Below are positions 24,101 through 36,100 of a DNA stretch of 64,000 nucleotides, piece after piece (the stretch's first letter is position 1; each line of letters begins with the position of its first letter). Origin of the DNA: Turritopsis dohrnii (lineage: Eukaryota; Cnidaria; Hydrozoa; Anthoathecata; Oceaniidae); contig BQMF02000605.1 of NCBI GenBank assembly GCA_027922465.2, forward strand, positions 1 to 64,000, in the 5' to 3' direction. The notes under the pieces were generated by a model. That model searched no databases, was not told the DNA's origin, and saw nothing but the letters and a program-made list of their open reading frames with translations. A program made the translations under genes and the position numbers.

Positions 24101-27100
24101 TATTACCAGTTATATTCAATATTCTACAACATGGACAAACTTATCATTGCCAATTCTTCATTTTGTTTTTCGTGAACTGGACGCATGCTGAACATGGGTT
24201 GACGTTAGATTTTCCATCACGGGGAACCATTGCATTGCATCTTCAATCGATACAATTTATTTTACAGAGTGAAAAAAGCCACACACAGCGCGTGTTTTTA
24301 CTTTTGATGGGTTTAAGATCTTCCAAGTAAAACGACTGCTCTGCTCATGATGTGATTTAATTTTTCGACACCAGGTTTGAGATGTCAGTTTCAGAATTAA
24401 AACCCGTAAAAATGTTTTTACACGAGATACTAGTCATATTATACTAATCCGCAATCGTGCATACCACTTTCATTTTAGAGAGCGATGTTTTTTTTTAAAA
24501 TTTACGGTCAAAATCTTCTTAATCGTGGTCATATAGCGACAGTTCGACCACGCAAGACGCATTCACGATTAGTATATTGGCACGGGGCATCTAACGTCTA
24601 CTTTTTTAAAGCCAATCAAAACGCAAGAAATTCTTTTTTCGTCGTTTTGATTGGTCGCCGAAAATCAAAAATCGATGGCAACGGAATCCGTTAGGAAATT
24701 CGTTAGTCTACAGACAGTTGAGCACAAAGCAAGACGAGGTGAACTTCTTATTACAAAAACCTTTAATCTTCGATCAATACTTGACCAATATCAAGTCAGA
24801 AACAGTGTTGGCAAACAAGAAGTCTGTTTTGTGTTTTTCAGCACGAAATGGTAGCGAGATTGAGTGGGAGAAAGAATATTTCAGTGCATGTACAGTAGAA
24901 ACTTACTGAAAAGTAAAGAAAGTTTACAGAGGTATTTAGTAAATGTTAACAGTAGAAAATCTTTTGCAAAATACAGAAAGTTTTCAGTTACTACCTTGCA
25001 TAAGCACAAAGGCAGTTTTGCCAAATGCAGAAAGCAGTTTTTTGCCTTTCAGTGTATAAAAATGGTAGCAAAAGTGATGATAGATGTTTGCAGTAGGAAA
25101 GTGTGCTGGAAAGTAAATAAAGTGTTATTAATTATTTATTATAGAAAGTAAAGAGGTTAGAAGTGTTTGAAAATGGCTGCAGAAGATGATCAATGTTCTT
25201 TACTAACATGATGATGAAAATTGGTATCAAAAGGTATCCTCTTTTGTTTGAGGTTTTGTTTGAAGTTTAAATAGTATTTATTTTCTATTTAGTTAGAACA
25301 CAGTTAGTATGCTGCATAAATAAAGAATGAAGGGTTGTTTACTGTTGTGTTTTGAATTAGCCAGCAGAGGAGAATTTAACTGAAATTAGAAATGGTTCCA
25401 CAAAATGTGAATGTTTTCATTTCAATTCTGTCATTATGTTTGTGTTTTTAATTATTACTTTTAAGGTAACTGTGTTTTCCAAGTTTCTTTTAGTTTGTTT
25501 ACTATATGCATATGCATTTATGCGCATTATAATAGTGGGATGTTAGATGCTTTTTTGTTTCTTTTTTGCAATTTTGTTATGATTTGTTTTGCGTAAAAGT
25601 TATGTTTCATTTCTTGTGCATAAAAAATATGGATTTCAGTTAATACTAAGTACAATATTTAAGTGTTTCAATGATTCATTTTTATGTTTGGTTGTTTCAT
25701 GTCTTCCAGGAGAAAAATTATTTTAGAATGCTTTTATTTGGTACTGGCTTCTATGTATCTTGGTATATAGTTTGCATTATGTTCTCTTCTTTTCAACTTT
25801 TGGGTATGAAAAAACATGATTTTGGTCAAAAGTAGGAAATATCAAGCATTTCGATAATCCAATATTTTTCATTATTGGATTTCTGCGAAAGCAAGAAATA
25901 CATTAAAACCGACCTTGTTGCTTTTCTTCTTATTTCTGTCCAAACCTAGCGTTTTTTTGAAATCTCGTGTGAATGTTTACACGAAGCCAAAGTCACGCAT
26001 TTCAGTCGAAGAAACTCACAACAAAGAACCGACCAAAAGGATCCCAAAGCATCTTTAGTCTACTGACTAAAGAAGATGCACATTCCCAAAACTGAAGATG
26101 AAGAATAAAATCTGTAGCAGTAATCTATTATTATCTTATATGCAACGCTCTGTCCTCAGGGGCATTGAGCACTCTGGTGACATGTGAAGCACGATGAAAC
26201 CGTGGCCTAGTTGGTGTAATGGGTATAACATCAACCTTGGAATCGCAAGGTTCCAGGTTCAAACCCAACGCCGTGATACGGCGAAACAAGCTTGTCCTGG
26301 GATGTGTATATTATCTTATATTATCTTATTATGATTCAATGGTGATTTTTCGTTTCGTTTTGTAAACAGAATGAAAAAGGTATGCTTTTGTTTTTGAGAT
26401 TAAATGTCTGAGATTTTTTCTAAAAAAAGATCATTGTTTGTTTCATGTGTGGGCTGTAATGATTTTTAAGCTCTGGATGTGTACAGCTCAGCTTAAGTTC
26501 CACCTCAGCTCCAAATGTTTGCCCACTCAGCATCACTTTATATCTTTAATGTTTCACTCTATAGCTATATTTTTAGCTTATGTACTTGGATAATGCTTTG
26601 AAATGCAGTATTGTTTTTTGTCGGTGTTCAGTAGTTTTTAGGTTATCAATGTCTCTCATTCTGGACAAACTTCCTAATTTTGATATATAATTAATTCGAA
26701 ACACTTCACATCCTGTAAAAAACATTCAACTTTCAGTTTTGGATGGTGTATTTTTCATAATCAACATTTTTGTTTACTTTTTTGTTTGCAATTAGTCCAT
26801 TCGTAATTAGGAAGATTGACAGCAATTGTTTAAAGGGATTCCTGCGTCTAAAATGATATTCACAAATATGTTACAGCTCAAAAAGTTGTTTAACAAGTCT
26901 CTTTTCAGTATTTCATAATTATTTATAGTTTTTGAGATATTTCGTTTTTAAAATGTTATATTTAATTTATGCAATGCATATTTATGATGTAATAAGATAG
27001 TAGCTAACACTTCTCATTGCAATAACTTTAGATATGATTTATATTACATCTTTGTAAGTTACCATGGAGTAAGGCCTTCCACTCTGAGTAGATTAATAGA

Positions 27101-30100
27101 AGAGTGAAGTCATGTTATTTACTAATTCAGAAGTTATACACACTAACAGAAAACTATCTTATTACATCATAATTATGCATTGCATAATGTGATGATTTTT
27201 AAATGGAAATATCTGCCCAAGGAAGCAGAATTTCCAAAAACTGTAAAGAGAGTTCTTAAACAACTTCGCGAGTTCTATCATCCCTTAAAATATAATTTTG
27301 GACGCAGGAATCCCTTTAATGTTTGAAGTATGTATATGATTTACGTACGTAATTACTTTTAAATCAGAAATGATCAATATGCACTTAACATTATTCTTTA
27401 TACTTTATTCCAAAATAAAGTAAGTATTTTTCATTCAGATGTAAATAAATTTAATGATCTGGTGGTATACAGTGTGTTTCGTAATGTTGGAAATGGAATC
27501 TTTAAAGCTGTTTTTTTAAATGAATATACCGAATTTCAAAATAATTTTTACACCGTTGGAAAGCCATTTTCAAGTTCTTTAGGATAGTATGTTTTTGTGA
27601 CAAATGAAAAAGTGGTTTTTGAAAAAATAAGGAAAATGTCTTGCAAAAATGTAATTAAATTTTTAATGGTCGATTAAGATGTGAATGAGAAGAAAAGATT
27701 TTTTGAAACAATGACAGCAATTTGGAAAACAATAAACAAATTTAAGCTGTGTGTTCGCGAAAAACGTTAAACTTTTATGTTTTAAAATATCAATTTAGGT
27801 GTCTCAGCGCAAACATAAAATTAATAAAAACTTTGAATGGATTCAGTGTTTTGAAACAATAAGCACGATGTAATTAAGCTACGTGTTAATCGACCATTAA
27901 AAATTTAATTACATTTTTTGATGACATTTTCTTTATTTTTTCAAAACCTACTTTTTCATTTTTCACAAAAATATACTAGTTGAAAGAGCTTGAAAATGGC
28001 TTTCCATTGATGTAAAAATTATTTTGAAATTCGGTATATTCATTTAAAAAAACAACTTTAAAATTTCCATTTACAACATTACGAAACACACTGTATATAG
28101 TTTAAAGTGTTTGTAGTGTCAATTTATGCTTTTAAGAAGCTCTGAGCCGCACGTGCACTTATAATAATATAATAATTTTACTGTAATGTGATCATTCTTT
28201 TCTAACTAAAAAGTTGTAAATTAAGTTTTCAAGAGTCAAAGAGCTATGTGTTCGTGTTAGGGAAAAATTTTTCAATGTTTAAGCCTTCCTAGCTACAAAA
28301 GGTTTTTTTGTTTCTTGTTTGGGTTGTAATACTTTAATACCGTTTCCGCCTCAGCTCCAACATTAAGTAGTTGTCTGCTCTGCACCACTTTTGATTGATG
28401 ATTTTCTAGCCAAATTATACTGCCAGTGCCCCTAATTACGAACGATCTTCCTAATCACAATAGCAAATTGAAATGTTTTAACTGTGTATAAATTCAAAAT
28501 ATTGTACAATTAGTAACACAATACAAACTTTTGGTAAGTTTTGGTATAAATTTAAAGAGCATTATTCTTTTAATGATCACGATCTTTGATTACTTTTTGT
28601 ACAGTGTGTCCACCAGAAAGTGGGCACCTTGCTTAAAACACAAATAACCTTTCGAATTTTCAACAATACAATGCGGTTTTTATAACGTTCGAAAGAGGAT
28701 GTTTTAAGCTTTCCAAAGACATAAGTTGTTATTTATAAAAACTTTTATTTTAAGGAATATTAAGTTGTTTTTTTTTTCGATACGGTCGTTGTAAGAAGGT
28801 TTCATGAGACAAAAAGTAATAAAGCTGTAATAAAGTAATCAACAGTTTCTGGGTAGAAATCCACCATCAAAAAGCACGATTCAAAGTTTTTAAATCTTTG
28901 TAAAAGAGTTTTAGAAATGAAACTTTCATGTTTCAAGCTTGTAAAAACGTTAAGTTTTCCTTATATAAACGCAGCTTTATTACAATATTTTAGCTTTTTA
29001 TGATTTCCCATGCTACTCGAGTCGTTAACACCTATTCAAGCAAGCGTTAACTGATCATTATTGATTTAATGTCATGGTTTCATAGTAAAATAAATTATAT
29101 TTCCCGAAAATTTGGTTTTTCTATGAAAAGAGTCATATATTTAGAAAAAGCAAAAAATTTTCTTTCTTTTAATATAAAAATTGAAAAAAAACATCGCGGA
29201 TTTTGATACATCCTTTTCAAAATTAAAACCCGTAAAAAACTTTTACGCGAGGTCCTAGTGTTATAAATAATACCGAAAAGCAATTTAACGATGCTACCAG
29301 AGCTAGTGGGACCACTGCTACGCATGTAAGTGTGTCTGATATGTCGCGCTTGGAGTTGCTACTTCAAGCCTCTCCGATCATGTGGGAACTGTAAAATCTT
29401 TAGTCAGTGCTCATATTGTTGTACATATTGGCATTTTATTGTATTAGCTCTTACAGCATATTTTAGTTTTTCAACATTCATTTTATACGTTATAGTAGAC
29501 TGATGATGACCGAGTGGTCGAAATACATTTCTAACATTTTTACATGTGTGTTTAGAACAAAAAGGTGCTCATATAAACAAAAGAAATTAACTGAAAGTGA
29601 GAAAAACCACCTGCAGATCACGTGATCACACAAAGCAAACTTCCATTCCTTTTCCGTAAATCACAAAGTTGTTTATATATTATGGAACAGATATTATTTT
29701 TAAATTTTACTTACAATTACTTCCGTCATTTTGCAAGCCAAATTGGCAGAATTGACGAAATCGTAACCCATCACCCTGGTACGGACACAGTCTCGCTTCC
29801 TGATATCGCATAAACCATTCAATGGCACACCAAGCAACACAGGAGATTGACCTAGACATTATAATGGTGGTTTGAATGTAATAAAGTTATTTATTATGTT
29901 AATAATTCCAGCAACTTTTAAACTACAATTATCATCTCTGTTGGTAAAGCAGAAGTGTAGAAATATTTATCCAACCTTTTTTCATGGAGCAATCAGCAGT
30001 TATGTAGCCATCATCGCATATGCATGTTGCATTTTGACATTTGCCACGTCCATTGCATTCATTCGGACAAGCACTATCACCGATTTCAACTGGAGGTGCG

Positions 30101-33100
30101 AGTAAACCCGTGCTATCGTTCTTCCAATATCTTTTCACATCCCGCAATGTCACCTCCTCACAATCACTTGTCATTGTATTGATAGCGGAATCGGTTGCAA
30201 TCTGATACTGGTCCCATACCTTCAAATGATGAAAGGCAGAATATATTATCACTGTTTTTCTGAAGCTTAGTTCCCACTGAAGTACGTTCGTCGCTTATTT
30301 TTTAGAACTTATTTCGTTCAGTAGGAACAGAATAACTTCCTCGCTTATTCGGCAAAGAACGTATTTTTATAAGTTCGTCGCTTCTTATGAATATCAAAAA
30401 TGTTCCTTTTTCGTGAAAAGCGATGGACTTATTACGGTAGCAGCGAAAGCGAATACCGTATGAAAACACCCTTGGACTCCTCCTGGCAGCTAGTCTACGG
30501 GGTTTTTTTCTACACATGGTCTGAAGAAATTTTTTTTTATAATTGTTTGTCTTTTTAATAAATTAATTTCTGGTGTTTTATGATTAGACTCTATTTACAC
30601 TAACTAATTATTTTAACATATTTACCGTTTATGCCTGTTTTACACCAGTGAGATAAAAAACACAAGCCTCAAAGAACTTTTCATAACTTATAAGTACAAT
30701 TGCTGCTACCGTTTTGCGCCATCTGGCTCTTGTTTTTAATGATCTTGTGATCAGAAATCTAACATAAAAGAATCTGTAGTTTCTGAAAATTTTAATATTC
30801 TATTTTAGTATTTCAGTAATTTTCTTGTAAATTTTTTCAGTTTCAACTTCAAAAGTAACTATTTTAACGTTTCAGTGAATTATGTGTGTTGTTTTGGAAT
30901 TGCGTAAACTTTAGCTACGATGCCAAAAATCTACAGTATTCGTGACGATGAACTCCTCTCAATCGAGGTTCAAAAGTACCCTTATATTTATGACAAGGCT
31001 GATGTTGGTCATAAAGAAAAAGACCGTATTCAAAACACCTGGAATTTCGATTCGATCTCCTTTCTGTTCGTCTTTGCAAAATCACATACAAAAAGGTGCA
31101 AAAAGCTGTCTGCTCTTGCTTCATCCATACTCACCTGGTTATTGATTTTTTTTTTGCGTGTCTTTTCATTATACGTTCTTTGCAATGGGAACAGAAAAGC
31201 GACAAACTTTTCAGGAGCCAATAAGCGCGGAATTTATAAGAAAATAAGCGCTGAACTTATTTTCGTCAGTGGGAACTAGGCTTTACTCCAAACTGAACCG
31301 TTTGTTTAAAACACTTTTCAATTTTGGCTGAATTTCGAAATTTTTTCAATTTTCATAAAGAGAGCAATTGGAAGATGCTGATTTCAAATTAGTAAATCTT
31401 TTGTCACAATGCTGAAGGGATCAAGAAATATTGTTTTATATCAGCTCATAACAATTTTATATTAATTTCCTTAAATGAGTACGGTGTTTCTGTGCGTGCA
31501 TTTTTTACGGGATTTAACGATGTTGTTCCAATCAATTGGGCGGCTTTTTGAGTTATCGTTTATTATTTCCAACCAAAAACTGATTGAACTTCACCTTGAC
31601 ATCAAAAACACATTGATCAATGAAGTCATCAATACTAAAGTCAACGATAGTTTTTAAACAAGCTTTTCCAATGGTTGATTCCCGAATTGTCCTGTTGCAA
31701 TGGCTTCGAGCCTGATGTTCCTGGATACCGGAAGGTGTCGGAAACGCTACAAAAAATGGAACAAACGTTTTCTAAATATTAACCTTTTTTTATGTGGAGC
31801 TGATGTTGGTAAAAGGCTATCAACTAGATATCAACGTGTAAAACGTTTAAACTGATGTGCTGAAGTGATCTAATTTGCAAGGAACCACCTCAGTTGTTCG
31901 ACATAAAATCTCACATTTCTCATCAACTGTTGTGTTCACTGGGTTGTATTCGTAAATACCGGTATCACCGTCGTCTGGCAAAACAATGAGGTTTTCATCG
32001 ATTGCACGACGTCGCCTTTTACCGCAAAATTCAGCGCCTAAACATTAAATACATCCAAACAGTGAAACACAGAAAATCGTATCTCATGAGGTCTTTCAGT
32101 GAATGGACATCGAGTTATGGAAAATTTCCTTTATTCTATTTTCTACGATATTATGGAGGGTTCTCAAGCATATCTTAAAACTAATCGTTTACCACCCATA
32201 TGTTCCTGACTTACCGTTAACAATTCTTAATATGTACCATATGTCATGTTTTATTGAACTTAATATCAATTTAGTCGTCCTCAGACTTAAACTACATTAG
32301 GAACAGAACAAAAATATAATATTAACACTGTTTAAAAGAGACGTATGAACATCTTTGCCTCGTGTATCAAGCATATTTCAGCTTCACCTGAAAAACCTAA
32401 TTTCGCCCATCCCTGAAATCTTTGTGAATACTTCGGCCGATGTGTGCAAACTTTATTGCAGTCTATTTTTTCAGCACCATCACAAGCACAGTAAGTTTTG
32501 TTGCGTTTACTTTCAGTACGACATTTGTTGGTTAAAGCTGGGTAGTAGAATAAACTTTCGCCTGCACCAACCCTGCAGAAGATGGAAAAATTTTAAATCA
32601 TAAATAATTATCTGGCAATACACCTTCCTGAAACTTATTGCGCAATAATTGAAATTGAGGCTGGGTGTTGTAAAATGTAAACAAACCATCCCGTGAGTGT
32701 GGAGAAAACCCAGAGCATATGTCATATGACACTTTTTTAACTTAATAAAATGTCTTTGACGCATTTTCTGTCTTAGTACCAGAAATCGTTTGTAAAATCA
32801 AATAATAGAGAACGTAAAAAACGTAAAGGTTTTTCAAAACAGTGTTTTTCAACTTACTTTTTTTACATAAAAATTCTTTGTGAAATCGAGCCAGGTGCAG
32901 GTGTTTGAAAAATTGTTTTTTTATGATAAGTATATGTGCATTGACGCTTATGAGCTTGATGAAAAACTATTTTTTCAATAAGTCAGAAGTAACTGAAACG
33001 TATTTTTCACTAGGAAGACTTGACCCTCTAAGATTGTGTCTTGTGGGTATGGAAAATATTGCTGTGTGCGTGGAATTGACAGTGCTACCAAAGATAGTTT

Positions 33101-36100
33101 AAAACAAAACACTGGTATATCATTGTTCTAAATACCCAGCAAAGAGCCTGACAAAACGCGTTGGATTAAAGCAATAAGTCATCACAGAAGGAAAAGGACT
33201 ACCGAAACATTTTACCAAAGACAGAAAACAAAATAGTGACATTTGTGAGTTTCATTTTAAAGATAATGACACATGTTCCACATGTTGGTGGTCGAAAAAC
33301 AGTAATTCCAGGATTCTGTTTATATTTTGTTAGAGAACCAAAGCCTCCTAAGAAAAGAACACCTACAATAATCGAATCACCGTCAATGAGCATTATTGAA
33401 TCCGATTCTGAAATGAATAGTGATCATGAAATTAGCATAATGCCTGATATTGATGTTTTTAATAATGAACCATAAAATGGGAACATGTTGAACACAAGAT
33501 CATTAGTATTCAACAAAATCATATAACTCTAACAAATCAACTTTACAAGTAGAGTAATATTAGTAATTATGAAGAAAATTTTCATAATGCTACAGATAAT
33601 CAGTAGAAAAGTTTAATGTTCTGTTAGGGCTTCTTGCTGCAACATAAAATTTTATGACACTGCAAAACATTTATCCGAAGAGACTTTTACTACAAATGAA
33701 GACACTAACAAACTTAAATCTAGACTTCCACCGAAATTAGATGCAAAAGAACAATTTATTTCTTTATTTTACTGTGAATCATATATAATATACAAGAGCC
33801 TTAATAGGCATAAAGATTTCTGCATTTTTCGTTCATACTTTGTACTTAAAGAATACCCACTTGATATAATTCAAAAAAAGACATAGTAACATAAAAACAT
33901 TATTATAACACTTTCAAATTTTTCTGGAAATTTGGATAATTCATCTCACAATGATTCCAAAGATATTTTGAGATATGGATATGATTTTGAATTAAGAATG
34001 GACGTACGCCATTTTCTTCCACGGAAATTGATACACGGACGATTTTAGTAGATTTCTTGCTTACGCAGAAATCTAATAATACTATATTAATCCTCCCATA
34101 ACATATATATATATAATATAATCCTTATTACAAACAAATCCCAAAATTTTGTTCACAGGAGAACTACTGAAATTTGTTGATGATAGCAAAACCATGCTCC
34201 TTTAATTTTTTTCAGGAACTGTTTTTGAAGCTGGTTAAAAAAGTAATCTGCTAATTCAAATAAGTTCCATAACATTGCAGAAACTACTTTTACCAGCAGG
34301 ACTATGGCGAGCTTTTCGTGTCGTAATTATTTTCGGCACTATATCTAATTTATTAGATTTCCGTCCGTGTTCTTGGTTCATTTTATTTTTCTTACTGTCC
34401 AAACCTAGCGTGATTACTCTACGTCCGCGGCGCTTGTTTATGTCTAATATGGTACCTCATCAAAATGTCAATTCCCGTGAAAGAAAATGGCGTACATCCA
34501 TTCTTTATTCATAATTGTATCCATATCACAAAATATCTCTTGAATCGTTGTGAGATGAATCATCAAAATTTCCAAAAACATTTTAAAGTTTTATAATAAT
34601 GTTTTTATGTTACTATTTCATGTTTTTGAATTATATCAAGTGGGTATTACTTAAGTGCGAAATATGAACGAGAAATGCAGAAATCTTTGTGCCTGTTAAG
34701 GCTCTTGTTCGGCAAAAAGAAAACCATTTTCAATTTCATAAACATATATTTTCGGCATTTCTGTGACTTTTTTGAGAAATGATTTACATAATGTTTTCGG
34801 CAATTCTTACAAATTGAATTTTCGGCAATGGTGCTTTGCGGCCCAGAAATATGCGGGTTATTAGAATACGGGACTCAGATAAAAATGGCGGAAGAAGCAG
34901 TTAGAAACATTTTACAAAGGTGTGCTGACCAGTTACTGTCTATGGTCGAAGAAATAGGGTATGTCCAGCCTCAGAATGAAACTGCACCACGCCAGAATTT
35001 ACCTTCTCCAACCTCTGAAATGACCAGATTGTTTGGATTTGGTCGATCTGTAAGAGGTAGAAGCAGAACTGACTCACTATCATCAACAACAACAACGACA
35101 CAACAGTCATCCCTCTCGACTATTACTTCTTCTCGCTCAGCTTCAACAAACTCTAACGTCAGAAACATAGTAGGTACTTTTCCAGCTGATGCAGAACGTA
35201 ACAGAGGAAATACCATTACTCCCCAGAGATTTTAACATGGTGCACCTCATACGCCATCTTTCTGTTCGTTCCACGTGGTGCGAGTTAATGTCCCGTCTAT
35301 GCACCTGTATCTCTCCACTTATAATACCCTAGACGATTTGCTTACTTTGCAGAAAAACGTTTTTAGTATCATTGAAAAAATATTTGGCAAATCCACCGAA
35401 AATATGATTTTGAAAATTATGGTATAAAATTGCATTATGATATAGTCAATATTTTCGGCAATGTTTCCAGTTATTTTTGATAAAATAAAATAAAAAAAAA
35501 TATTGAATAATGGAAGCTCTTTCAGTGACTTTCCCCATGTTGTTGAATATTGATTGTTAACAGGAACTCGAATTAGCTTTGCTAATTTTAATTTTAGAAT
35601 TACCATTATTATTTTCATTGGCCGAGCGTTCTACCGTTATTATTTTCATTGGCTGAGCGTTCAATAACAAGTCATTAAAACACCCTTAGCACTGTTTTTA
35701 TTACTGCTCGTCGCCATGTCTAAGTTCATCTACAACACTCAGCCTCGCTTTTTCATGTTTACGCAAAAAGATTCGGGAAGGTGCATTATAGTAGTTGTCA
35801 CATGGAAATATATACTGAATATAATTGAATATATAATTGAATTGAATTTGCCGGTAAACAGTAAATATTTTTACAGAAAAACCGCTCTGGCTAGGAGACT
35901 CACACTAGTCAAAACTAAACAGAGGTGAAGGCCACCTAATATAAAAAAACAGATGATTATTATAACAAAAGTAATTGGAATTTAAGAAATTGTTCGAAAT
36001 GTCAGCAAACGATGTTCTAAAATTCCATAAATGTTGAACTTAAAATAATATCGTGAAGCGTAGGAGGTATTGGTTTCAGAGTTAAATGTCCATAATAAAC

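Larger units (their letters stand above)
24434..29258 (+). mobile_element. Helitron-like element D with nested insertions
   Basis: Starts TC right after the CTAG of element C and ends CTAG at 29255-29258. The shared 5' block reaches about 25200. Inside lie a tRNA-like SINE head, a TTAA-flanked MITE, a TA-flanked long-arm hairpin and a truncated mariner-type MITE. No RepHel protein is visible. The last 66 bp may belong to a separate element that truncated the mariner-type copy. Confidence 0.5.

Noticed and set aside
22501..25151. Short similar open frames in Helitron-like elements C and D as a conserved gene
   Set aside because: They match because the DNA is a repeat; the two copies differ by frame-changing indels and contain stops.
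32905..33102. Open frame overlapping the THAP relic
   Set aside because: A different frame of the THAP sequence; shadow only.
34971..35216. Antisense frames of the Ser/Thr-rich open frame and of the retrotransposon pol
   Set aside because: Composition mirrors the opposite strand and no motif is seen.
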